Origin: Zestomonas insulae
GTDB lineage: Bacteria; Pseudomonadota; Gammaproteobacteria; Pseudomonadales; Pseudomonadaceae
Reading direction: 5' to 3'
Length of the DNA stretch: 64,000 nt
Assembly (NCBI RefSeq): GCF_016901015.1
Contig: NZ_JAFEUP010000007.1
Coordinates: 180,170 to 244,169, forward strand
The position numbers and the translations under genes are program-made. Shown in pieces: positions 34,375 through 42,722 of the stretch (position 1 is the stretch's first letter; each line of letters begins with the position of its first letter). A model generated the notes under the pieces. That model did no database searches. It was not told the DNA's origin and was given only the letters and a program-made list of their open reading frames with translations.

Positions 34375-35208
34375 CTAGCCGTAGCGGCCGGTGATGTAGT
34401 CTTCGGTCTGCTTCTTCGCCGGGTTGGTGAACAGCGTGTCGGTGTCGCCGAACTCGATCAGCTTGCCCATGTACATGAACGCGGTGTAGTCGGAGACGCG
34501 CGCCGCCTGCTGCATGTTGTGGGTGACGATGACGATGGTGTACTTGCTCTTCAGCTCGTAGATCAGCTCCTCGACCTTCAGCGTGGAGATCGGGTCGAGC
34601 GCCGAGCAGGGTTCGTCGAGCAGCAGCACTTCCGGCGACACGGCGATGGTGCGGGCGATCACCAGACGCTGCTGCTGACCACCGGACAGGCCGAGCGCCG
34701 ACTCGTGCAGGCGATCCTTGACCTCGTTCCACAGCGCCGCCGCCTGCAGCGCCCACTCCACCGCCTCGTCGAGGATGCGCTTCTGGTTGATGCCCTGGAT
34801 GCGCAGGCCGTAGGCGACGTTCTCGTAGATGCTCTTGGGGAACGGGTTGGGCTTCTGGAACACCATGCCGACCCGGCGACGCAGCTCGGCGACATCCTCG
34901 CCCTTGCGGTAGATGTTGTGGCCGTCGAGGTTGATCGCGCCGTCGACGCGGCAGCCGTCGACCAGATCGTTCATCCGGTTGAAGCAGCGCAGCAGAGTCG
35001 ATTTACCGCAGCCGGACGGGCCGATGAAGGCGGTCACGCGCTGCTTGGGGATGTTCATGCTGACGTCGTACAGCGCCTGCTTGTCGCCGTAGAACAGGTT
35101 CAGCCCGGGGACTTCCAGCGCCACGCTTTCCTCGGCCAGGCGCAGGCTCTGTTTGGCGCGGCCGAGAGCGGCCATGTCCAGGCCGTGGGTATGGGTGTCG
35201 GTTTGCAT
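34375..35208 (-). CDS. pstB: Phosphate ABC transporter ATPase
   Basis: PstB energises high-affinity phosphate uptake from the cytoplasmic face. In the 277 residues, Walker A is IGPSGCGKSTLLR near residue 62 and the Q-loop FQKPNPFPKSIYENV near 117. The signature is LSGGQQQRL, Walker B is VLLLDEPCSALDP, and the H-switch is in VTHNM. Family length is about 255-277. GAGGT precedes the ATG. A REP-like pair separates it from pstA. Confidence 0.97.
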   Translation of the reverse strand: MQTDTHTHGLDMAALGRAKQSLRLAEESVALEVPGLNLFYGDKQALYDVSMNIPKQRVTAFIGPSGCGKSTLLRCFNRMNDLVDGCRVDGAINLDGHNIYRKGEDVAELRRRVGMVFQKPNPFPKSIYENVAYGLRIQGINQKRILDEAVEWALQAAALWNEVKDRLHESALGLSGGQQQRLVIARTIAVSPEVLLLDEPCSALDPISTLKVEELIYELKSKYTIVIVTHNMQQAARVSDYTAFMYMGKLIEFGDTDTLFTNPAKKQTEDYITGRYG

Positions 35209-35284
35209 AGCGCAACCTCGAATGCTCAGTGTGCGTTTGGCTGGCCGATGGTCAGGCCAGCGATAAGTCCAGCAATTCTGTGTT

Positions 35285-35372
35285 CCGTCGTTCCCGCGAA
35301 GGCGGGAATCCAGTGCTTCGGTAGCCTGGGATGCCGCGCCGTCCTGGGTCCCCGCCTTCGCGGGGACGACGG
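35285..35372. repeat. REP-like inverted pair between pstA and pstB
   Basis: Two 29-base units face each other: 35285-35313 (contains TTCCCGCGAAGGCGGGAA) and 35344-35372 (contains TCCCCGCCTTCGCGGGGA). They match as inverted copies with three differences. Each unit is itself a hairpin. This is the widespread bacterial repeat whose chance translation reads PAKAGIQ and RLRGDD. It can lower or stabilise expression of downstream pstB and phoU. Confidence 0.9.
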
Positions 35373-35379
35373 TTGAAAC

Positions 35380-37050
35380 CTAGTTGTCCAGCGCCTTGTA
35401 CTTCTCGCGCAGGTGGTTACGGATCGCCACCGCCGAGAGGTTGAGCAGCGCGATCACCAGCACCAGCAACAGCGCGGTGGCGTACACCAGCGGCCGCGCG
35501 GCCTCGACGTTGGGGCTCTGGAAGCCGACGTCGTAGATATGGAAGCCGAGGTGCATGATCTTCTGGTCGAGGTGCAGGTACGGGTAGTTGCCGTCCACCG
35601 GCAAGCTCGGCGCCAGCTTGACCACGCCGACCAGCATCAGCGGCGCGACTTCGCCGGCGGCACGCGCCACGGCGAGGATCATGCCGGTCATGATCGCCGG
35701 GCTGGCCATCGGCAGCACCACCTTCCACAGCGTCTCGGCCTTGGTCGCACCGAGCGCCAGCGAGCCTTCGCGCACCGCGCGGGGAATCCGCGCCAGGCCT
35801 TCCTCGGTGGCGACGATGACCACCGGCACGGCGAGCAGCGCCAGGGTCAGCGAGGCCCACATCAGCCCCGGCGTACCGAAGGTCGGCGCCGGCAGCGCCT
35901 CGGGGAAGAACAGGCGGTCCAGCGAACCGCCCAGCACGTAGACGAAGAAGCCCAGGCCGAACACCCCGTAGACGATCGCCGGCACGCCGGCCAGGTTGTT
36001 CACCGCGATGCGGATGGTCCGCGTCAGCACGCCCTGCCGCGCGTATTCGCGCAGGTAGACGGCAGCCAGCACGCCGAACGGGGTGACGATCACCGCCATG
36101 ATCAGGGTCATCATCACCGTGCCGAAAATCGCCGGGAAGATGCCGCCCTCGGTGTTCGCCTCACGCGGGTCGTCGCTGAGGAATTCCCAGAGCTTCTTGA
36201 AGTAGAAGCCAAGCTTGTCGAGCACCGACATGGCGTTCGGCTGGTAGGCGTGCACCACCTTGCCGAGGCTGACTTCGACTTCCTGGCCATTGGAGGCGCG
36301 CATCACCACGCTGTCGCGGTTGAACGCTTCGTGCAGGCCGATCAGCTGGCTCTCCAGCGCCTTGTAGCGGGCATCCAGTTCGGCGCGCTGGGCGGCGATG
36401 TCGGCCTGCGCGGCGTCGCTCAGCTTGTGCTCGAGCTCCAGCTTGCGGGTCTGCAGGCGCAGGCCTTCCAGGCCGTGGTTGATCGCGCCGATGTCGCCCT
36501 TCTCGAGGCGGTACAGCTGCGCGTACAGGTCGTTGACCCGCGCCAGGCGCTGCTGCAACTCGGGCAGCGCGGCGGCGCCTTCGGCGACCACCTTGCCCTG
36601 CTCCTTGACGCTGACCAGGCTGCCGTAGAAGTTGCCCCACTCGCGGCGTTCGAGGGTGATCAGCTCGGCCGGGGTGCTGACGTCGGTCAGCCACTCGCCG
36701 ACCATCCAGCTGAAGTCGCTGCCGAACACGTCGCGGTTGCCGATCTTCAGCAGCTCGCGGGTCATGAACTCGGGGCCCTCGGCGGGCACCGGCAGGCCGG
36801 CGCTCTTCAAGCGCTCACGCGGGACTTCCTCGCGCTGCACTTCCTCGCCGATGACCCGCACCGCGGCCTGGCCGGGTACCACGTAGGTCGCTTGCAGCAG
36901 ATCGGCCGGCCAGAAGTGGCCGAGGCCGCGCACGGCGATCACGGCGAGCAGACCGATGGTCATGATCACCGCGATGGACACCGCGCCACCGCTCAGCCAG
37001 ACGCCCGGGGCGCCGCTCTTGAACCAGCTGTTGAGGGTTACCTGTTTCAC
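35380..37050 (-). CDS. pstA: Phosphate ABC transporter permease PstA, extended form
   Basis: Permease subunit of the Pst importer. The 556 residues are nearly twice the E. coli length. The first helix (about 22-42) is followed by a periplasmic insertion (about 42-305) containing a coiled coil (about 160-245, LPELQQRLARVNDLYAQLY). The C-terminal permease core (about 305-550) has the transmembrane EAA-type loop GSLALGATKAETLWKVVLP. The start is GTG at 37050 with AAGG 10 bases upstream. Insertion of this size is a Pseudomonas feature; its role is unknown. Confidence 0.93.
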   Translation of the reverse strand: MKQVTLNSWFKSGAPGVWLSGGAVSIAVIMTIGLLAVIAVRGLGHFWPADLLQATYVVPGQAAVRVIGEEVQREEVPRERLKSAGLPVPAEGPEFMTRELLKIGNRDVFGSDFSWMVGEWLTDVSTPAELITLERREWGNFYGSLVSVKEQGKVVAEGAAALPELQQRLARVNDLYAQLYRLEKGDIGAINHGLEGLRLQTRKLELEHKLSDAAQADIAAQRAELDARYKALESQLIGLHEAFNRDSVVMRASNGQEVEVSLGKVVHAYQPNAMSVLDKLGFYFKKLWEFLSDDPREANTEGGIFPAIFGTVMMTLIMAVIVTPFGVLAAVYLREYARQGVLTRTIRIAVNNLAGVPAIVYGVFGLGFFVYVLGGSLDRLFFPEALPAPTFGTPGLMWASLTLALLAVPVVIVATEEGLARIPRAVREGSLALGATKAETLWKVVLPMASPAIMTGMILAVARAAGEVAPLMLVGVVKLAPSLPVDGNYPYLHLDQKIMHLGFHIYDVGFQSPNVEAARPLVYATALLLVLVIALLNLSAVAIRNHLREKYKALDN

Positions 37051-37083
37051 CGTTAGATACCTTATCTCTTGAGCCGAGCGCGC

Positions 37084-39369
37084 TTACAGCGAGGCGTATT
37101 TCTTGCGCAGCCGCTGACGAATCAGTTCGGCCAGGGTGTTCATCACGAAGGTGAACAGCAGCAGCACCAGTGCGGAGAGGAACAGCACCCGGTAGTGCGT
37201 ACCGCCGACTTCCGATTCGGGCATTTCCACCGCGACGTTGGCGGCCAGGGTGCGCATGCCTTCGAACAGGTTCATCTCCATCACCGGGGTGTTGCCGGTG
37301 GCCATCAGCACGATCATGGTCTCGCCGACTGCGCGGCCGAGGCCGATCATCAGCGCCGAGAAGATCCCCGGGCTGGCGGTAAGGATCACCACGCGGGTGA
37401 GCGTCTGCCAGGGCGTCGCGCCGAGTGCCAGGGAGCCCAGGGTGAGGCTCTTCGGCACGCTGAACACGGCGTCTTCGGCGATCGAATAGATGTTCGGGAT
37501 CACCGCGAAGCCCATCGCCAGACCGACGATCAGGGCGTTGCGCTGGTCGTAGGTGATACCCAGGTCGTTGCTGATCCACAGGCGCATGTCGCCGCCGAAG
37601 AACCAGGCTTCGAGGTGCGAGCTGATGCCCAGGGCGAACCAGCCGGCGATCAGCACGGTGGGGATCAGCAGGGCGCTTTCCCAGCCTTCCGGCACGCGCA
37701 GGCGCAGCGACTCGGGCAGGCGGCTCCAGGCGAAGCCGGTGATCAGGATCGCCAGCGGAGTCAGCAGCAGCAGGCTGAAGATCCCCGGCAGGTGGCCTTC
37801 GACGTACGGGGCGAGGAACAGCCCGGCGAAGAAACCGAGGATCACCGTCGGCAGCGCTTCCATCAGCTCGATCACCGGCTTGACCTTGCGGCGCATGCGC
37901 GGGGCCATGAAGTAGGCGGTGTAGATCGCCGCGGCGATGGCCAGCGGGGCGGCCAGCAGCATGGCGTAGAACGCCGCCTTGAGGGTGCCGAAGGTCAGTG
38001 GCGCAAGGCTCAGCTTGGGCTCGAACTCGGCGTTGGCGGCGGTCGATTGCCAGATGTACTTGGGCTCGTCGTAGCTCTCGTACCAGACCTTGCTCCACAG
38101 CGCGTTCCAGGAAATCTCCGGGTGCGGGTTGCGCAGGCTGTAGGGGTGCAGGCTGTTGCCGCTTTCCACCAGCACGCGGTTGGCGCGCGGCGAGAGGGCC
38201 AGCAGGTCGGCGTTCTTGGCCAGCGGCTCGATCAGCAGGGTGCGCTGCGCGGTGCTGTGGAACACGCCGAGGTCGCCGGCGGCGTTGCTGGCGATGAAGC
38301 CCTTGCGACGCTCTTCCGGCTTGATCTGCAGCACCGCGCTGGCGCCCAGCTGGAAGTCGCGGATGTGCGACAGGCGCGGCTCGCCGTCGGTGTCGCGGGC
38401 CATGAACCACTGGCTGATACCGCCGGTGGAGTCGCCGATCAGCAGCGAGATGCCGCCGAGCAGCTGGGCGCTGGCGGTGACTTCCGCGGTGGAATCCTCA
38501 AGCAGCTTGTAGCGGCCGTTGAGGCTCTTGCTGCGCAAGTCGAAGACGTCGGCCTGGGCGCGGCCGTTGATCACGTACAGCCACTGCTGGCGCGGGTCGA
38601 TGTACAGCGCTTTGACCGGCTCGGCAATCTGCGGCAGGACGATGCGCTGCTGCTCCAGGCTGGTCTCGCCGGTGAGCATGTTCTCTTCGCGGCTCAGCGC
38701 CAGGGCCAGGGTGTCGGTACCGACCGAGCCGGCGAGCACCAGCCTGTCGCCAGTGTCGACCAGGCTGACGTGCTCCAGCGCGCGGCCCTGCTCGTCGAGC
38801 ACCAGCGGCTGCTCGCCGTAGGGGTAGCTAAGCTGCGGGGTGATGGTCTTGTGGTTGTCCGGGTAGGTGACCTTGTAGAGGTGCTTGAACACCAGCGCGC
38901 TGCCGTTCGACAGGCCCAGCGCCACCTGATTGTGGCCGGGTTGATCCTGGCCGATCGCGGTGATGGTCACGCCGGCCGGAATCGGCAGGCTGACGCGCTT
39001 CAGCTCGGCGCCGTTCTTCACGGCGAAGAACACCACCTGGCCGTCGCCGCCGACGCGCACGGCGATCTGGTTCTGCTCCTCGATGCTCAGCAGCAGCGGC
39101 TTGCCGGCCTGCTGCAGCCACGCCGGAGTCTGTTCCTTGCGGGCCTCGAGCTCGGCGCCCTTGAACAGCGGGGCGACCACGTAGCCGAGGTAGAAGAAAA
39201 TCAGGGTGATCGCACCGAGCACCGCGAGGCCGCCGACCAGCACGTACCAGCGCGTCAGGCGATCCTTGAGGGCGCGCAGCACGCGCTTGCGTTTGAGTTC
39301 GGGCGTATTGAAGTCAATCCGCACCGGCGAGGAATTTGCGGTCATGGGGGAGTTGGTCAGATCGTTCAT
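37084..39369 (-). CDS. pstC: Phosphate ABC transporter permease PstC, extended form
   Basis: Second Pst permease. Its 761 residues far exceed the roughly 320 of E. coli. One helix (about 41-69) precedes a periplasmic insertion (about 70-455) of short beta-rich repeats resembling propeller blades (LLGGISLLIGDSTGGISQW, GFIASNAAGDLGVFHS). The permease core (about 460-760) has the coupling loop GSLALGATPWQTLTRVVIL. ATG 39369 has AGGGTGAG upstream. A strong Pho box sits 22 bases before the start. Confidence 0.93.
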   Translation of the reverse strand: MNDLTNSPMTANSSPVRIDFNTPELKRKRVLRALKDRLTRWYVLVGGLAVLGAITLIFFYLGYVVAPLFKGAELEARKEQTPAWLQQAGKPLLLSIEEQNQIAVRVGGDGQVVFFAVKNGAELKRVSLPIPAGVTITAIGQDQPGHNQVALGLSNGSALVFKHLYKVTYPDNHKTITPQLSYPYGEQPLVLDEQGRALEHVSLVDTGDRLVLAGSVGTDTLALALSREENMLTGETSLEQQRIVLPQIAEPVKALYIDPRQQWLYVINGRAQADVFDLRSKSLNGRYKLLEDSTAEVTASAQLLGGISLLIGDSTGGISQWFMARDTDGEPRLSHIRDFQLGASAVLQIKPEERRKGFIASNAAGDLGVFHSTAQRTLLIEPLAKNADLLALSPRANRVLVESGNSLHPYSLRNPHPEISWNALWSKVWYESYDEPKYIWQSTAANAEFEPKLSLAPLTFGTLKAAFYAMLLAAPLAIAAAIYTAYFMAPRMRRKVKPVIELMEALPTVILGFFAGLFLAPYVEGHLPGIFSLLLLTPLAILITGFAWSRLPESLRLRVPEGWESALLIPTVLIAGWFALGISSHLEAWFFGGDMRLWISNDLGITYDQRNALIVGLAMGFAVIPNIYSIAEDAVFSVPKSLTLGSLALGATPWQTLTRVVILTASPGIFSALMIGLGRAVGETMIVLMATGNTPVMEMNLFEGMRTLAANVAVEMPESEVGGTHYRVLFLSALVLLLFTFVMNTLAELIRQRLRKKYASL

Positions 39370-39391
39370 GGGCTCACCCTAGCGGCGCCGT

Positions 39392-39409
39392 GTGACAGAA
39401 AGATGACAA
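39392..39409 (-). promoter_or_regulatory. Pho box directly upstream of pstC
   Basis: On the minus strand TTGTCAT-CTTT-CTGTCAC (39409-39392) matches 12 of 14 half-site positions of the PhoB consensus. A -10-like TAGGGT lies about 10 bases further on, at 39381-39376. If active, pstC would also have its own PhoB-dependent promoter in addition to that of pstS. Confidence 0.65.
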
Positions 39410-39427
39410 AGCAGTGGCGTGTCGAAG

Positions 39428-39459
39428 CCCGCCCGACGGACTGGCCGTGGGCGGGCTGC
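39428..39459 (-). other. Stem-loop between pstS and pstC
   Basis: AGCCCGCCC (39428-39436) and GGGCGGGCT (39451-39459) form a perfect 9-bp stem with a 14-base loop. No T-run follows on the minus strand. Such hairpins after binding-protein genes often protect the upstream message or attenuate the downstream permease genes, giving excess PstS. Confidence 0.65.
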
Positions 39460-39468
39460 AGGAAACCC

Positions 39469-40440
39469 TTACAGACCCAGGTCTTTCAGGGCTTTTTCGG
39501 CGACCTTGGCCGGGACCGGGATGTAACCGTCCTTGACCACGATCTGCTGGCCGCCTTGCGACAGCACCAGCTTGACGAACTCGGCCTCCAGCGGAGCCAG
39601 CGGCTTGTTCGGCGCCTTGTTGACGTAGACGTAGAGGAAGCGTGCCAGCGGGTACTTGCCGTTCAGGGCGTTCTGCTCGTTGGCTTCCTCGATCTCACCG
39701 CCTTCGGCCTTGGTCAGCGGTACGGCGCGGACGCTGGCGGTCTTGTAGCCGATGCCCGAGTAACCGATGCCGTTCAGCGAGGAGCTGACCGATTGCACCA
39801 CCGAGGCGGAACCCGGCTGCTCGTTGACGTTGGCGGCGAAGTCGCCTTTGCACAGTGCTTCTTCCTTGAAGTAGCCGTAGGTGCCGGACACCGAGTTACG
39901 GCCGAACAGCTGGATCGGCTTGGCCGCCAGGTCGCCGGTCACGCCCAGGTCGCCCCAGGACTTCACGCTGCTCTTGGCGCCGCACAGGCGGGTGGCCGAG
40001 AAGATCGCGTCGACCTGCTGCATGGTCAGGCTCTTGATCGGGTTGTCCTTGTGCACGAACACCGCCAGGGCGTCGACCGCCACCGGTACGGCAGTCGGCT
40101 TGTAGCCGTACTTCTCCTCGAAGGCCTGCAACTCGACGTCCTTCATCTTGCGGCTCATCGGGCCGAGGTTGGCGGTGCCTTCGGTCAGCGCGGGTGGCGC
40201 GGTGGACGAACCGGCCGCCTGAATCTGGATGTTCACGTTCGGGTATTCACGCTTGTAGGCCTCGGCCCACAGCGTCATGAGGTTGGCCAGGGTGTCGGAA
40301 CCGACGCTGGACAGGTTGCCGGATATCCCGGTGGTCTTGGTGTAGGCCGGAATGGCCGGATCGACAGCGGCAACCGCGCTTGCGGTGGCGACGCCAGCGG
40401 CGACGAAGGTCAGGGCCGCCATCAAACGCTTGAGTTTCAT
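39469..40440 (-). CDS. pstS: Phosphate-binding protein PstS
   Basis: Periplasmic receptor of the Pst importer. It has 323 residues with a signal peptide (about 1-24, ending ASAVA). Phosphate-binding loops are GISGNLSSVGSDTLANLM near residue 38, QAAGSSTAPPALTEG and GRNSVSGTYGYF near 195. TAGGAGC precedes the ATG at 40440. The open frame upstream is unrelated. The gene is headed by four in-phase Pho half-sites and a good -10, making it the main regulated start of the operon. Confidence 0.97.
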   Translation of the reverse strand: MKLKRLMAALTFVAAGVATASAVAAVDPAIPAYTKTTGISGNLSSVGSDTLANLMTLWAEAYKREYPNVNIQIQAAGSSTAPPALTEGTANLGPMSRKMKDVELQAFEEKYGYKPTAVPVAVDALAVFVHKDNPIKSLTMQQVDAIFSATRLCGAKSSVKSWGDLGVTGDLAAKPIQLFGRNSVSGTYGYFKEEALCKGDFAANVNEQPGSASVVQSVSSSLNGIGYSGIGYKTASVRAVPLTKAEGGEIEEANEQNALNGKYPLARFLYVYVNKAPNKPLAPLEAEFVKLVLSQGGQQIVVKDGYIPVPAKVAEKALKDLGL

Positions 40441-40481
40441 GCTTGCTCCTAGCGGTAGGGGTAGTGATGGAACGGGGGCCA

Positions 40482-40536
40482 GTATCGACAGGCCGCATGA
40501 ACACTCTATGACTGGAATGTGACAGTTGGATGACTG
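40482..40536 (-). promoter_or_regulatory. PhoB-dependent promoter of pstS: four tandem Pho half-sites and -10
   Basis: On the minus strand CAGTCAT, CTGTCAC, CAGTCAT and TGTTCAT follow one another with 4-base spacers, starting exactly every 11 bases (plus positions 40530, 40519, 40508 and 40497). A GATACT -10 (40487-40482) lies about 10 bases after the last one. This is the canonical PhoB promoter architecture. Confidence 0.92.
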
Positions 40537-40624
40537 GCCAGCATTGCGCTGGCCAAGGTTCAGGCGGGGATGTGCAGAGGGGGAGCGCGGCCGGCGAATG
40601 CCGCCGCGCATCAGTGGGCGGGCC

Positions 40625-41914
40625 TTAGCGGCCGCGGCGCAGCAGGTGCAGACCGACCAGCGCACCGAGGCCGCAGAGGGCGACCACGTAGTAGGCCGCC
40701 CCGAGCGGGTCGGCCTTGATCAGCAGGGTGACCAGCATCGGCGTCAGCCCGCCGAAGATTGCATAGGCCAGGTTGTAAGAGAACGACAGGCCGGAGAAAC
40801 GCACCGCCGGCGGGAAGGCGGTGACCATCACGTAGGGCACCGCACCGATGCTGCCAACGCACAACCCGGTCAGCGCATACAGCGGGAACAGCCAGTCCGG
40901 ATGGGCATGCAGGCTGGTGTAGAAGGTCCAGGCGACCGCCGCCAGCAGCAATCCGCCAATCAGCAGTACGCGGCCGGCGCCGAAGCGGTCGGCGAGAATG
41001 CCGGCGGCGATGCAGCCGAGACTGAGGAAGACAATGGCCAGGCTGTTGGCCTGCAGCGCAGTGGCGGCAGCGAAACCGTACTGGGTCTGCAGCAGGGTCG
41101 GGGTCATGAGGATCACCACCACGATGCCGGCGGTCAGCACCCAGGTTAGCAGCATCGACAGCAGCACCGCGGCGCGGTGCTCACGCACCACGGTCTTCAG
41201 CGGCAGCTCATCGGCCAGCGCCTTGCGCAGCTGCAGTTCGGCGAACACCGGCGTCTCGTGCAGCCAGCGGCGCAGGTAAACGGCGAGCAGGCCGAACACC
41301 CCGCCAAGCAGGAACGGCACGCGCCAGGCCCAGGCCAGCACCTCCTCGGCGCTGTACAGGCTGTTGATCAGCGTGGCCATCAGCGAGCCGAGCAGAATCC
41401 CGGCGGTCAGTCCCGAGGTCAGCGTGCCGCAGGCGTAGCCGACATGCCGCGCCGGCACGTGCTCGGAGACGAACACCCAGGCGCCCGGCACCTCGCCGCC
41501 GATCGCCGCCCCCTGCACCACGCGCAGGCTGAGCAGCGCCAGCGGCGCCCAGATGCCGATCTGCGCGTAGGTCGGCAGCAGGCCCATGAGCAGAGTCGGC
41601 ACCGCCATCAGGAAGATGCTCAGGGTGAACATGCGCTTGCGCCCGAGCAGGTCGCCGAAGTGCGCCATGACGATGCCGCCCAGCGGCCGCGCCAGGTAGC
41701 CGGCGGCGAAGATGCCAAAGGTCTGCAGCTGGCGCAGCCACTCGGGCATGTCGGCGGGGAAGAACAGCTTGCCGACCACCGCGGCGAAGAACACGAAGAT
41801 GATGAAGTCGTAGAACTCCAAGGCGCCGCCCAGGGCGGACAGCGACAGCGTCTTGTAGTCGTTACGGGTCAACGGGCGCGCGCTGGGCGCGGCGTCGAGG
41901 GGCACGGAGGTCAT
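40625..41914 (-). CDS. MFS transporter, metabolite:H+ symporter (MHS) type
   Basis: A 429-residue twelve-helix major facilitator. The N-terminus has ALGGALEFYDFIIF and the family A motif FGDLLGRKRMFT near residue 85, with RVVQGAAIGGEVPGAW near 133 and a second A-like motif GILADRFGAGRVLL near 310. These place it with MHS transporters for citrate, alpha-ketoglutarate or related acids. The substrate is not determinable. It lies upstream of pstS on the same strand, but the PhoB promoter starts after it, so it is unlikely to be regulated with pst. Confidence 0.85.
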   Translation of the reverse strand: MTSVPLDAAPSARPLTRNDYKTLSLSALGGALEFYDFIIFVFFAAVVGKLFFPADMPEWLRQLQTFGIFAAGYLARPLGGIVMAHFGDLLGRKRMFTLSIFLMAVPTLLMGLLPTYAQIGIWAPLALLSLRVVQGAAIGGEVPGAWVFVSEHVPARHVGYACGTLTSGLTAGILLGSLMATLINSLYSAEEVLAWAWRVPFLLGGVFGLLAVYLRRWLHETPVFAELQLRKALADELPLKTVVREHRAAVLLSMLLTWVLTAGIVVVILMTPTLLQTQYGFAAATALQANSLAIVFLSLGCIAAGILADRFGAGRVLLIGGLLLAAVAWTFYTSLHAHPDWLFPLYALTGLCVGSIGAVPYVMVTAFPPAVRFSGLSFSYNLAYAIFGGLTPMLVTLLIKADPLGAAYYVVALCGLGALVGLHLLRRGR

Positions 41915-42197
41915 GGTGCGGCGTTCTCGTCAGGGGGGTGGCGCGACAGGTGCGGCACGATAGCAAATTGCCCGGACGGCGGCAGCCAGGGCACACGGCC
42001 CGGTCAAAACGTAACCGAACGGTCGTCGCCCGGCGTAAGCCCCGATATACTGCGCCCTGGAAGTCGCCCAGCCTGCATGGATGAGGCCAGCGCGACCCGG
42101 GGGTATGCCCTTTTGCGGCGGGAAATTCCGCCTGTTCACCCATACACCCTACCGTCAGCCCAACCAAACAAGAGCAATGGGTCCGAGGCACCCCGGC

Positions 42198-42602
42198 ATG
42201 ATCGAACTCGAAAACGAAAACCTCACTCCGCAAGGCGACCTGGCCCTGCAGATCATTGCGCTGCCGCGCGAAACCAACGGTTTCGGCGACATCTATGGCG
42301 GCTGGCTGGTATCCCAGATGGATCTGGCCGGTACCGCCATGGCCAGCAAGGCCGCCGGCGGCCGCGTCGCCACCGTGGCCATCGACCGCATGGCGTTCCT
42401 CGTCCCGGTCGCCGTCGGCGCCCAGCTGTCCTTCTATACCCAGCCGCTGCAGATCGGCCGCAGCTCGATCCAGATGCTGGTGGAAGTGTGGAGCGACGAC
42501 CCGCTGTCCAGTGAATGGCGCAAGGTCACCGAAGCGGTGTTCGTCTTCGTCGCCATCGACGGCAGCGGCCGCACCCGCCCGGTCCCGCCCCGCCGCGGTT
42601 GA
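42198..42602 (+). CDS. Acyl-CoA thioesterase, YciA-like hotdog protein
   Basis: A 134-residue hotdog-fold thioesterase. The YciA/acyl-CoA hydrolase signature is present: LPRETNGFGDIYGGWLVSQMD with the catalytic-type N and D, then VAIDRMAFLVPV. ATG 42198 (MIELENENL) is the likely start; an in-frame ATG at 42177 is 7 codons earlier with a poorer site. A -10-like TATACT is at 42046-42051. A strong terminator follows. The physiological substrate is unknown. Confidence 0.85.
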   Translation: MIELENENLTPQGDLALQIIALPRETNGFGDIYGGWLVSQMDLAGTAMASKAAGGRVATVAIDRMAFLVPVAVGAQLSFYTQPLQIGRSSIQMLVEVWSDDPLSSEWRKVTEAVFVFVAIDGSGRTRPVPPRRG

Positions 42603-42614
42603 CCCGCCCCGAAC

Positions 42615-42643
42615 ACGCCGGCCCTGAGCCGGCGTTGTTTTTT
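42615..42643 (+). terminator. Intrinsic terminator after the thioesterase gene
   Basis: ACGCCGGC (42615-42622) pairs with GCCGGCGT (42628-42635) around a 5-base loop, followed by TGTTTTTT. Confidence 0.9.
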
Positions 42644-42722
42644 CCGCAAACGGAACGCCGACGGTTGGCCTGTGGCCCAAGCTGATGTCCAATAACCCAT
42701 CAGCTGCCCGGAGGTATCCGCC

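Noticed and set aside
34333..35376. Plus-strand open frame over pstB ending in PAKAGIQ and RLRGDD residues
   Set aside because: Those residues are chance translation of the REP-like repeat; the rest is antisense to pstB.
37069..40452. A 1127-codon open frame on the plus strand opposite pstC and pstS
   Set aside because: It is antisense to clearly conserved genes, has His/Gln/Ala-rich composition typical of GC-rich antisense frames, and contains no domain.
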